Source: Pseudomonas sp. PSKL.D1 (GTDB taxonomy: Bacteria > Pseudomonadota > Gammaproteobacteria > Pseudomonadales > Pseudomonadaceae). Taken from it: DNA of 64,000 bases. Within the stretch, counting starts at the first letter, position 1. Each line of letters begins with the position of its first letter. This document shows positions 43,665 through 51,898 of the stretch, piece by piece. The translations under genes were made by a program, and so were the position numbers. The stretch is from positions 3,458,001 through 3,522,000 of the forward strand of contig NZ_CP118607.1 in NCBI RefSeq assembly GCF_028898945.1, written 5' to 3'. The notes under the pieces are model-generated. The model did not search any database. It saw only the letters and a list, made by a program, of their open reading frames with translations, and was not told where the DNA came from.

Positions 43665-44408
43665 GTGCCCCGTCTGTTGCCCTTTACCCTGCTCGCCACC
43701 CTGGCTGCCTTGGCCGGTTGCCAGCAGCGCAGCCAACCCGCCGTCGATGAGCAAGCCTTCAAAACCTTCACCAACGACATGCAGCGGGCGCTGTACCACA
43801 GCATCACCACCGCCGATACCGATGAACACCTGGGCGTGGTGCTGCTCACCCTCAAGCTCGACCGCACATTCGCGCCCGTCGCCTGCAAGGCCCGGCGCGC
43901 GCCGCTGAAATACGAGCAGCAGTTGCCTGCCGGGTTCGTTGCGTCCAACTACGAAGCGCTCAACCAGTTCGTCGAAACCCAGTGCTGGAAAACCGTCTAC
44001 CCCGAGGCACCGGCGCAGCTGTTCGATGAAGACGGTACGCTCACGGTCGTTGCGCCGATTTACCTGATGCTGCCGGGTGAAACCCAAAGTCTGCAAACAG
44101 AACGCGGGCAGTACAACGCACGCAAACAGTTCCTCTGGCAGCACCTGTTGCGCGACCAGCCGGTTAATAGCATCGGCATGGCCATGGTCAACTATCAGGC
44201 CAATGCCCAAGGCAAGGTGGACGGCTGCCTGGTGCAGTTGTATCCGCACCCGCTGCGCAAAGATGCCTTCCGCCTGGAGGGCGAGTTGCAGGCGCGGCTG
44301 ACCCAGCGCTGCATGGCGCTGGACCTGAGCCAGATGCCGGGGTTTGCCACGGGCGGCCAGGGCGATAGCGTGCTGGATTACGCGCCCTGGCGGGTCGGGC
44401 GGCCTTAG
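43665..44408 (+). CDS. Predicted lipoprotein of unknown function
   Basis: Protein of 247 residues with a lipoprotein signal ending in the lipobox LAGC (Cys19). Further cysteines in FAPVACKAR, TQCWKTVY, DGCLVQLY and QRCMALDL could form two disulfides in the periplasm. No domain was recognised. The start appears to be GTG at 43665, preceded by AAGGATG. It stands alone, between the GntR gene and a REP element. Confidence 0.7.
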   Translation: MPRLLPFTLLATLAALAGCQQRSQPAVDEQAFKTFTNDMQRALYHSITTADTDEHLGVVLLTLKLDRTFAPVACKARRAPLKYEQQLPAGFVASNYEALNQFVETQCWKTVYPEAPAQLFDEDGTLTVVAPIYLMLPGETQSLQTERGQYNARKQFLWQHLLRDQPVNSIGMAMVNYQANAQGKVDGCLVQLYPHPLRKDAFRLEGELQARLTQRCMALDLSQMPGFATGGQGDSVLDYAPWRVGRP

Positions 44409-44440
44409 GGCCTCTTCGCAGGGCAGGTAACTGTTTTGCC

Positions 44441-44525
44441 TGTAGGAGCGGCTTTAGCCGCGATCACCGGCGAAGCCGGTGCCATCTGCCGCGTCGCCTG
44501 CATCGCGGATGAATCCGCTCCTACA
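44441..44525. repeat. REP pair (family A)
   Basis: TGTAGGAGCGGCTTTAGCCG at 44441 faces an inverted element ending AATCCGCTCCTACA at 44525. Further GC-rich inverted sequence, ACCGGC and GCCGGT, lies between them. It covers the first part of the 308-nt gap before the transporter gene; the rest of the gap shows no gene. Confidence 0.75.
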
Positions 44526-44716
44526 AAGGTTGCGTAAGCGTCGGGGTTGCTTGCCCCACGAAAGGGCCGGCGCAGGTTGGTAACAGATATCCCGAGGTCG
44601 CCCACGAGGATGCACGCCTGCGCCTCACCGGCTCTACTGGCAGCCATAACAACGATGACGCGGCAGGACCGCCTCACGTCCAACCAGGCTGCCTATGGAA
44701 ACCGGAGAGCTTCCGT

Positions 44717-46072
44717 ATGTCCGCATCTCATGAGGTATCACCCGCTACCCTGCGCCGGGTCATCGCCGCTTCGGCCATCGGCAACTTTGTCGAATGGTTT
44801 GACTTTGCCGTGTACGGCTTTCTGGCAACGCTGATCGCCACGCAGTTCTTTGCCAGCGAAGACCCCAGCGTGGGCCTGCTCAAGACCTTTGCCGTGTTTG
44901 CCGTGGCCTTCGCCTTGCGGCCCTTGGGCGGCATCGTGTTCGGGGCCTTGGGCGACCGCCTCGGGCGCAAGCGCGTGCTGTCGATGACCATCCTGCTGAT
45001 GGCTGGCTCCACCACCCTGATCGGCTTGCTGCCGACCTACGCCAGCATCGGCATTGCCGCACCGGTACTGCTTACCCTGGCGCGCTGCCTGCAGGGCTTC
45101 TCCGCCGGTGGCGAATACGCCGGTGCCTGCGCATACCTGATGGAACACGCCCCAAAGGGCAAGCGCGCGTTCTATGGCAGTTTCGTCCCCGTCTCGACGT
45201 TCTCGGCATTCGCCTGCGCGGCAGTGATTGCCTATGGCCTTGAAGCCAGCCTGTCGGCCGACGCCATGGCCGCGTGGGGCTGGCGTGTGCCGTTTCTGGT
45301 AGCTGCGCCGCTCGGGCTGGTCGGTTTGTACCTGCGCTGGCGCATGGAAGAAACCCCGGCCTTTCGCGAGGCCATCGCCCAGGGCAAGGAACATGAACAT
45401 TCGCCGCTCAAGGACACCCTGCGCCACCACGGCCGCACCATCCGCAACCTGGGCGCGTTCATCTCGCTCACGGCGTTGTCGTTTTACATGTTCACCACCT
45501 ACTTCGCCACCTACCTGCAGCTGGTCGGCAACCTCACGCGCGCCCAGTCGCTGCTGGTAACCACCGTGGCGCTGCTATTCGCTGCAGTGGGTTGCCCACT
45601 GGCCGGGGCATTCTCGGACCGCGTCGGGCGGCGCAAGACCATCGGCTTTACCTGCCTGTGGGTGATGGTCTGCGTGTTCCCCGCTTACTGGCTGGCCAGT
45701 TCCGGTTCGATGTCCGGCGCGCTGCTGGGGGTAATCCTGCTGGCCGTGGGCGCGCTGTGCAGCGGCGTGGTCACCGCCGCACTGCTGTCGGAAAGTTTCC
45801 CTACCCGCACCCGCTACACCGCCTCGGCTATCACCTACAACGTGGCCTACACGCTGTTCGGTGGCACCGCGCCACTGGTGGCCACCTGGTTGATCGGGCA
45901 AACCGGCAGCAGCCTCGCGCCAGCGTTCTACCTGGTGGTGATTGCACTGGTTGCGCTGGTGGGCGGCTTGGCACTGCCGGAAACTTCACGCATTTCCCTA
46001 CATGATGACGAGCGCGCTTCAGCGGCTGACCGCCAGGTGCACGCCCAGGCCCACGAGGGCGGCGCCCAGTAA
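44717..46072 (+). CDS. MFS transporter, metabolite:H+ symporter (MHS) family
   Basis: Inner-membrane symporter of 451 residues with twelve predicted helices. The MHS signature is present: GNFVEWFDFAVYGF near the N-terminus, RPLGGIVFGALGDRLGRK in loop 2-3, and RCLQGFSAGGEYAGA. The family includes carriers for alpha-ketoglutarate, citrate, shikimate and proline/betaine; the substrate here is not determined, although the GGEYAGA and EHAPKGKR patterns resemble ProP/KgtP members. A long C-terminal tail rich in His, Ala and Gln overlaps the convergent LysE gene by 54 nt. Confidence 0.88.
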   Translation: MSASHEVSPATLRRVIAASAIGNFVEWFDFAVYGFLATLIATQFFASEDPSVGLLKTFAVFAVAFALRPLGGIVFGALGDRLGRKRVLSMTILLMAGSTTLIGLLPTYASIGIAAPVLLTLARCLQGFSAGGEYAGACAYLMEHAPKGKRAFYGSFVPVSTFSAFACAAVIAYGLEASLSADAMAAWGWRVPFLVAAPLGLVGLYLRWRMEETPAFREAIAQGKEHEHSPLKDTLRHHGRTIRNLGAFISLTALSFYMFTTYFATYLQLVGNLTRAQSLLVTTVALLFAAVGCPLAGAFSDRVGRRKTIGFTCLWVMVCVFPAYWLASSGSMSGALLGVILLAVGALCSGVVTAALLSESFPTRTRYTASAITYNVAYTLFGGTAPLVATWLIGQTGSSLAPAFYLVVIALVALVGGLALPETSRISLHDDERASAADRQVHAQAHEGGAQ

Positions 46073-46636
46073 CGCATCAATCGGCCTGCGCAGGCCAGCA
46101 TAGGCCGCGCGCACCCGGTTGGTGGAGAACATCAGCGCCAGCGCCGAGAACCAGGCCAGCGCCACCGCGGCCACCACCACCACTGCCGCGCCCAGCACCC
46201 AGACGGGTGCATGGGGTGGCAGCACGGTGATGAAGAAGCTGCCGAAGAACGCTGCCGCCTTGGGGTTGGTCATGCTGACCAGAAAGCCCACGCGCGGTGC
46301 CGAGGTGGAGGTGTTGGCCGCCGTGTCGATGGCCAGGGCCTGGCTCGGCTTGCGCGCCCCCAGCAGCATCTTGATGCCGAGGTACAGCAGGTAGCACACG
46401 CCGGCCACGCGAATGACGTCGTACAGCCAGGCCAGCTTGGTCAGCAACACGCCAAGGCCTACCATCGCCAGCAGCGCCCACACCACGATGCCCGCAGCGG
46501 TGCCCAGCGCGACACCCAGCCCGCGTTTGCGGCTGGCCAGTGCATTGGAGGTCACGGCAATGAAATCAGGCCCTGGGCTGATGCAGGCCAGCAGCATCAC
46601 GGCAGCAATGGTCAACAATTGAGGCACATAGTCCAC
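46019..46636 (-). CDS. LysE/RhtB family amino acid exporter
   Basis: Inner-membrane exporter of 205 residues with six predicted helices. The N-terminal SPGPDFIAVTSNAL and GTAAGIVVWALLA are family hallmarks. I place the start at GTG 46636, because GGAG lies 7 nt upstream of it; a TTG at 46642 would leave almost no spacing. It follows the AraC gene on the same strand after 74 nt, so the regulator probably controls it. Its 3' end overlaps the convergent transporter gene. Confidence 0.85.
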   Translation of the reverse strand: MDYVPQLLTIAAVMLLACISPGPDFIAVTSNALASRKRGLGVALGTAAGIVVWALLAMVGLGVLLTKLAWLYDVIRVAGVCYLLYLGIKMLLGARKPSQALAIDTAANTSTSAPRVGFLVSMTNPKAAAFFGSFFITVLPPHAPVWVLGAAVVVVAAVALAWFSALALMFSTNRVRAAYAGLRRPIDALLGAALVGLGVHLAVSR

Positions 46637-46710
46637 GGTCAATCTCCGGTTGGTTCGATAAACGAGAGGTTAAGCCGTGGCCTTGCCGTGCACTTGTAAA
46701 AAATTGACGA

Positions 46711-47514
46711 TCAATAACGCGACGGCGCAACGCCAAACGCCTGCTTGAATGCGCGGTTGAAGTGGCTCTGGTCGTAGAACCCGACCTCCTGCGCCACGCG
46801 GGTCAACTCCCAACGGGTGCGGCTCAACAGCACGCACGCCCGCTCCAGGCGCAGGCGCACCAGCCAGGCGTGGGGCGTCATGCCCACCGTGCGTTTGAAC
46901 AGTTTCAGAAACTGGAAGCGCTCCAGCCCGCACAGGGCGGCCAGTGCTTCCAGGGTAATCTTGTCGCACAGGTGCGCGTTGCAGTAATCACGTACCCGCT
47001 GCCATTGCACGCTCGTCAGCGTCCCCGGGACGAACTGCGGCTTGAGCATGCGGGCCTGGCTGAACAGCCGGGCCAGCAGCACGAGCCACTGCGATTCGAT
47101 CATCAGTGGGTCGCCGCCCTCCCCCAATGCGCGGTGCAACAGGGCCAACTGCGCCGACAGCTGCGCATCCTGCAGCACGGCCCCACCCATCGCCGCGAAG
47201 CGGTCCTGCCCGACCAAGGCTTCGGTCACTCCGCTCAGCAGTTCGGCCGACACCCGAAAGGTCTTCAAGGTGTAGGAGGCATCACCTGCACTGAACCCAT
47301 CGTGCATCTCGCCAGGCGGCATCAGCTGGATGGTGCCCGGCGTCAGCAGCACCGACTCGCCATGGATGCCCTGGCGCTGCACGCCATCGGTGATCAGCCC
47401 GATGTGGTAGTCCAGGTGAAAGTGCCGATCAAAGCGAAAACTGGAAAACCGCCCCTCGCTCAGGACAAGCCCGGGGATTTCGCTGTTGCGCCTGTAATCA
47501 ACCTGATCTGCCAT
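46711..47514 (-). CDS. AraC-family regulator
   Basis: Regulator of 267 residues with an N-terminal cupin-like sensing domain (FDRHFHLDYHIGLITDG, then PGTIQLMPPGEMHDG) and a C-terminal double helix-turn-helix (ITLEALAALCGLERFQFLKLFK, abridged; EVGFYDQSHFNRAFKQAFG). This type often regulates an adjacent LysE exporter, and the LysE gene is directly downstream. The ATG at 47514 is chosen for its strong Shine-Dalgarno AGGAGGG; an in-frame upstream start exists at 47607. The upstream region is shared with the divergent FecI-like gene. Confidence 0.87.
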   Translation of the reverse strand: MADQVDYRRNSEIPGLVLSEGRFSSFRFDRHFHLDYHIGLITDGVQRQGIHGESVLLTPGTIQLMPPGEMHDGFSAGDASYTLKTFRVSAELLSGVTEALVGQDRFAAMGGAVLQDAQLSAQLALLHRALGEGGDPLMIESQWLVLLARLFSQARMLKPQFVPGTLTSVQWQRVRDYCNAHLCDKITLEALAALCGLERFQFLKLFKRTVGMTPHAWLVRLRLERACVLLSRTRWELTRVAQEVGFYDQSHFNRAFKQAFGVAPSRY

Positions 47515-47608
47515 CGAGCCCTCCTGTCGCCGAGCTGCTTTGCACCGCTGGCAGGCCCACCATCTTAACACTCGGACCGTTGCCGAATGTTTCCGATTCA
47601 CATACATT

Positions 47609-47627
47609 GCGACTGATTCTCATTAGT
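47609..47627. promoter_or_regulatory. Fur-like box upstream of the FecI-like gene
   Basis: GCGACTGATTCTCATTAGT matches 12 of 19 positions of the Fur consensus, including the TGAT and TCATTA halves. It lies 13-31 nt before the sigma-factor ATG, as expected for iron-repressed fecI-type genes. Confidence 0.5.
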
Positions 47628-47639
47628 GCGCATTTAGCC

Positions 47640-48167
47640 ATGCCTCGCCCAACCTCCTCCTCTTGCGGCATCGCCCACCTCTACGGCAACCACCACGGCT
47701 GGCTGGTGAACTGGCTGCGTGCACGCCTGCGGTGCTCGCAGCAGGCCGCCGACCTCGCCCAGGACACGTTCATCCGTGTGCTGCTGGCCGACCGCAGCCA
47801 GCCCTTGATCAGCGAGCTGCGCGAGCCTCGGCACTTTCTGGTGACCATGGCGCGTCGGGTGATGATCGACAGTTTCCGCCGGCGGGCACTGGAGCAGGCA
47901 TACCTGGACTTGCTGGCCGAGCAGCCCGAGCAGTATGCGATTTCCCCGGAGGAACGCTGGGTGCTGGTGGAAACGCTGCAGGCACTCGACGCCATGCTCG
48001 ATGGCCTGGGCAGCAAGGTGAAGCAGGCCTTTTTGCTGTCGCAACTGCGCGGCCTGGGCTACAAGGCCATCGCCGAACAGATGGGTGTGTCGGTCAGCTC
48101 GGTAACCAAGTACATCGCCCGTGCCACCGAGCATTGCCTGCTGTTCGCGCTGGAGCATGGCCAGTGA
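47640..48167 (+). CDS. ECF sigma factor, FecI-like
   Basis: Extracytoplasmic-function sigma factor of 175 residues. Sigma-2 is marked by QQAADLAQDTFIRVLLAD and the DNA-melting segment PRHFLVTMARRVMIDSFRRR; sigma-4 has the helix-turn-helix GLGYKAIAEQMGVSVSSVTKYI. It directs RNA polymerase to the receptor promoter when the FecR-type partner relays a signal. The anti-sigma gene starts within its stop codon (GTGA), and a Fur-like box lies just upstream. The ATG at 47640 gives the usual length. Confidence 0.92.
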   Translation: MPRPTSSSCGIAHLYGNHHGWLVNWLRARLRCSQQAADLAQDTFIRVLLADRSQPLISELREPRHFLVTMARRVMIDSFRRRALEQAYLDLLAEQPEQYAISPEERWVLVETLQALDAMLDGLGSKVKQAFLLSQLRGLGYKAIAEQMGVSVSSVTKYIARATEHCLLFALEHGQ

Positions 48168-49126
48168 ACACCTCGCCACAGCGCCAGGCGCTGAGCGCTG
48201 CCGCCCATTGGTTCGCGCGCCTGGGCGAGGCCCCGCAAGACCCGCGCCTGCAACAGCAATGGCAGGCCTGGCACAACGCCGACCCGCACCACCAGTGGGC
48301 CTGGCAACAGGTCGCAATGCTTCAGGCACGCATGGGCAAAGCCCAGGGCGCGCTGGGCTATGGCGTGCTCGAACGCGCAGGCCTTCAGGGCATGGCGCAC
48401 CAGCGGCGGATGCTGCTCAAAGGGTTGGTGCTGGGCGTCGGCCTCGGTGCACTGGGCTGGCGCGGTTACCGCGACGCGCCTGTGTGGCTGGCCGATCAAC
48501 GCACGGCCGTAGGGGAACAACGGCGCCTGACCCTGAACGACGGCAGCCAGCTGATCCTCAACACGGCCAGTGCGGTCGACATCGCGTTCACCGCCAATGC
48601 CCGCATGCTGCATCTGCAGGCGGGCGAGATTTATGTCGAAACCGCCCACGACCCACGCCCCTTCCTGGTCAGCAGCGCCCAAGGTGTTACAAGAGCCCTG
48701 GGCACCCGCTTCAGCGTTCGCCAGTACGAAGGCGTCACGCGCACCAGCGTGTTCCAGGATGCCGTTGCCATCCGGCCACGAGGCAGCCAGGGCGACGAGC
48801 AGGCCATCAACAGCGGCCACAGCGTGACGTTCGACAGCCAGCGGGTACTGCAACACGCTCCCTTGGCAACGACCGACGATGCCTGGACCGAAGGCCGGCT
48901 GGTAGTCGACGACTGGCGGCTAGACCGTCTGATCGACGAGTTGCAGCGCTACCGCAGCGGTTACCTGGGCTGCGCGGCCAATGTGGGGCAGCTTCGCGTA
49001 TCCGGTGCCTATTCACTCACCGACATCGACCTGACGCTGGCCACCATCGCCCGCTCGCTGCCGGTGCGGCTGTCGCGGCATACCCGCTTCTGGACGCGCC
49101 TGGAGGCCGTCGAATCGCCCGTTTAA
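48164..49126 (+). CDS. FecR-like anti-sigma/sigma regulator
   Basis: Inner-membrane signal relay of 320 residues. The N-terminal cytoplasmic DUF4880 domain (about 1-55, with AAHWFARLGEA and DPHHQWAWQQV) binds the sigma factor; a membrane helix lies at about 84-101; the periplasmic FecR domain (GEQRRLTLNDGSQLILNTAS, then LQAGEIYVETAHD and VTRALGTRFSVRQ) contacts the receptor's signalling domain. The start is GTG at 48164, overlapping the sigma stop. Gene order sigma, FecR, receptor is the standard cell-surface signalling unit. Confidence 0.9.
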   Translation: MNTSPQRQALSAAAHWFARLGEAPQDPRLQQQWQAWHNADPHHQWAWQQVAMLQARMGKAQGALGYGVLERAGLQGMAHQRRMLLKGLVLGVGLGALGWRGYRDAPVWLADQRTAVGEQRRLTLNDGSQLILNTASAVDIAFTANARMLHLQAGEIYVETAHDPRPFLVSSAQGVTRALGTRFSVRQYEGVTRTSVFQDAVAIRPRGSQGDEQAINSGHSVTFDSQRVLQHAPLATTDDAWTEGRLVVDDWRLDRLIDELQRYRSGYLGCAANVGQLRVSGAYSLTDIDLTLATIARSLPVRLSRHTRFWTRLEAVESPV

Positions 49127-49228
49127 GCCCGCCGCAAAAAATTTGCATCACCGTTGTCGATTTCGCCGCGCTCATCCGCCTCCCTGGCAACAACATCGAT
49201 AATGCCAACGCCAGGCTCAGGAGCCCGC

Positions 49229-51634
49229 ATGCCTTCCACCTTCAAATTCGCCCTGCTGGGCGCCTCGCTCACCCTGCTCGAACCCTTGCTACCCGGCACC
49301 GCGCTGGTGCAGGCCGCCAGCCAGCAGCAGGCTTACGCCATCGACGCCGGGGCGCTGAGTGCCGTGCTGGGCCGTTTCGCCAATCAGGCCGGGGTCGTAC
49401 TGTCTTTCGACGCGGGGCTGACCGCCGGCAAGCAAAGCCCAGGCCTCAAAGGCACCTACAGCGTCGAACAGGGCTTCGCCACCCTGCTGGCAGGCACCGG
49501 CCTAACGGCAGCCGCCACGCAAGCCGGCGCCTATGTGCTGATGGAGTCGGCTACCGGCAACGCCGTGCAACTGGGCGCCACCAGCGTGGTCGGCAGCAGC
49601 CTGGGCGAAACCACCGAACACACGGGGGCCTACACCACCGGCCAGGCCCGCACCGCCACCAAGCTGGGCCTGTCGCTGCGCGAAACGCCGCAATCGGTGA
49701 GTGTGGTGACCCGCCAGGTCATGGACGACCACCACCTGGCCTCGATCGACGACGTGGTCAAGTTCACCCCGGGCCTGTCCAGCAACCACCGCGACAGCGA
49801 GCGCTACACCTTCTACGCCCGCGGCTTCCAGATCCAGAACTTCCAGTACGATGGCATTCCGGCGCAAATCGCCAACGAATCCCAGCAATTCACCAGCACC
49901 CTGGCCGACATGGCCATCTATGACCGTGTCGAAGTGGTGCGAGGCGCCACCGGCTTGCTCAGTGGTGCAGGCACACCCTCGGCCACCCTGAACCTGGTGC
50001 GCAAACGGCCGACGGAGGCCTTCCAGGCGAGCGTGGCCGGTGAAGTCGGCGCGTGGGACCGGTACCGGACCGAGGCCGATGTGTCCGGGCCGTTGACCGA
50101 GGCCGGCACCATCCGTGGCCGGCTGGTGAGCGTGTATGAGACGGCCAATTCCTACGTCGACTGGTACAAGACCGACAAGCGCGTGATGTACGGCGCACTG
50201 GACATCGACCTCAGCGAAAGCACCCTGCTGCGCCTGAGCCTGGACTACCAGAACAACAACGCAGACGGCGTCAGCTTCGGGCACATTCCACTGTTCAACA
50301 ACGATGGCAGCAGCACGAACTTCTCCCGCTCGTTCAACCCTGCGGCGCGCTGGAGCTACCTGAACAACAGCCAATACAACCTCACCGCCCAGCTGGAACA
50401 CACCCTGGCCAACGACTGGAGCCTGAAAGCCGCCTACAGCCACCAGTACGCCTACCGCCGCGGCGTCACCGGTTCGGCCAGCGCCGGCACGCCCGACCCG
50501 GCAACCGGCAGCGGCGTGTCGATGTACATCAACCGCCTCGACAGCTATCAGACCCAGGACAACCTCGACCTGTATGCCACCGGCCCTTTCCAGCTCGGCG
50601 GCCGGGAACACGAACTGGTGGTCGGCAGCAACCTGGCCTACACCCACCTCAACTACCCCACCTACGAACGCGGTTTCCCGGCGGTGGACAATATCTACCA
50701 ATGGGACGGCGACCCCCACGGCAAACCGCACCTGGCCAAGACCGAAGAAAGCCTGTCGCGTCTGAGCCAGTCCGGTGTCTACGCCGCCGTGCGGCTCAAG
50801 CCCTACGACCCGCTGTCGATCATCCTCGGCAGCCGCGTCAGCTGGTGGAACCAGAAGGACGACAGCAGCGACGACCTGACCGGTGAAGTTACCGCCCGCG
50901 ACCGTACCAAAAAGTCCGGCGTGGTCACCCCCTATGCCGGCGTGGTGCTGGACCTGAACGACACTTATTCGGTGTACGCCAGCTGGACGCAGATCTTCCT
51001 GCCGCAGACCTACTACAAGACCGCCAGCAACACCTCCCTCGACCCGCTGGAAGGTGACAACTACGAGATCGGCATCAAGGGCGAATTCTACGACGGCGCC
51101 CTGAATGCCAGCGCGGCACTGTTCGAGGTCAAGCAGAAGAACACCCCGCAACTGGTCGACGACAGTGGCCCACAGGAAATCTACCGGGCAATTGCCGGCA
51201 CCACCACGCGCGGCATCGAAACCGAGATTTCGGGCGAAGTGCTGCCAGGCTGGAAGGTATTCGGCGGCTACACCTACCGCGAATCCCACGACAAGGACGG
51301 CAACCGTGTGGAAACCAACCAGCCGATGAACCTGTTCAAACTGGCCACCACCTACCGGTTGCCGGGCAACTGGAGCCAGCTGACGGTCGGCGGCAACATG
51401 ACCTGGCAGAGCGACATCTATGCCTATAACGAAGACTTCGGGACCAAGGCGCATCAGCGTGACTTTGGCGTGGTGGGGCTGCTGGCCAACTACGCGGTCA
51501 ACCAACACCTGAACGTCGGCCTGAACCTGAACAACCTGTTCGACAAGAAGTACTACGACGGATTGGGCACGTTCAGCTCCGGGTCCTACGGCGAGCCGCG
51601 CAATTTGGTGGCCAGTGCCCGCTGGCAATTCTGA
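49229..51634 (+). CDS. TonB-dependent siderophore receptor with STN signalling domain
   Basis: Outer-membrane transducer of 801 residues. After a signal peptide of about 30 residues, an STN domain (about 35-88, with AYAIDAGALSAVLGRFANQAG) precedes the plug (LRETPQSVSVVTRQVMDD; YDRVEVVRGATGLLSGAG) and a barrel ending in SARWQF. The STN domain lets the occupied receptor signal to the FecR-like protein encoded upstream. ATG 49229 is preceded by CAGGAG. It belongs to the FpvA/FoxA-type group, so the ligand is probably a hydroxamate or heterologous siderophore; this is not resolvable here. Confidence 0.92.
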   Translation: MPSTFKFALLGASLTLLEPLLPGTALVQAASQQQAYAIDAGALSAVLGRFANQAGVVLSFDAGLTAGKQSPGLKGTYSVEQGFATLLAGTGLTAAATQAGAYVLMESATGNAVQLGATSVVGSSLGETTEHTGAYTTGQARTATKLGLSLRETPQSVSVVTRQVMDDHHLASIDDVVKFTPGLSSNHRDSERYTFYARGFQIQNFQYDGIPAQIANESQQFTSTLADMAIYDRVEVVRGATGLLSGAGTPSATLNLVRKRPTEAFQASVAGEVGAWDRYRTEADVSGPLTEAGTIRGRLVSVYETANSYVDWYKTDKRVMYGALDIDLSESTLLRLSLDYQNNNADGVSFGHIPLFNNDGSSTNFSRSFNPAARWSYLNNSQYNLTAQLEHTLANDWSLKAAYSHQYAYRRGVTGSASAGTPDPATGSGVSMYINRLDSYQTQDNLDLYATGPFQLGGREHELVVGSNLAYTHLNYPTYERGFPAVDNIYQWDGDPHGKPHLAKTEESLSRLSQSGVYAAVRLKPYDPLSIILGSRVSWWNQKDDSSDDLTGEVTARDRTKKSGVVTPYAGVVLDLNDTYSVYASWTQIFLPQTYYKTASNTSLDPLEGDNYEIGIKGEFYDGALNASAALFEVKQKNTPQLVDDSGPQEIYRAIAGTTTRGIETEISGEVLPGWKVFGGYTYRESHDKDGNRVETNQPMNLFKLATTYRLPGNWSQLTVGGNMTWQSDIYAYNEDFGTKAHQRDFGVVGLLANYAVNQHLNVGLNLNNLFDKKYYDGLGTFSSGSYGEPRNLVASARWQF

Positions 51635-51783
51635 AGGTGCATGAACAAATCTTCATATTCGCTGTAAGCGTACTGACGGCGGGGGCAACCGGCCCCTGCT
51701 GGCTTGCGCCAGTCGCGGCTTGCCTTGAGCCCTGCAGCGGGGTTGCGTAGCATCGCCGGCCCCTGGGGCCGCTGCGCGGCCCT

Positions 51784-51849
51784 TTCGCGACACAAGGCCG
51801 CTCCCACAGGGATCGCGTGATTCCAGTGGGAGCGGCCTTGTGTCGCGAA
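51784..51849. repeat. REP-type inverted repeat (family B)
   Basis: Perfect 24-nt arms (51784-51807 and 51826-51849) around an 18-nt loop; the right arm reads GTGGGAGCGGCCTTGTGTCG at its start. It has the same core as the element at 11439-11511. It is 150 nt after the receptor gene and 50 nt before the PBP2 gene. Confidence 0.85.
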
Positions 51850-51898
51850 ACGAGGGCGAAGCCCTCGCCCAGCCCTACCGCGACCGCCCAGAGCCCCC

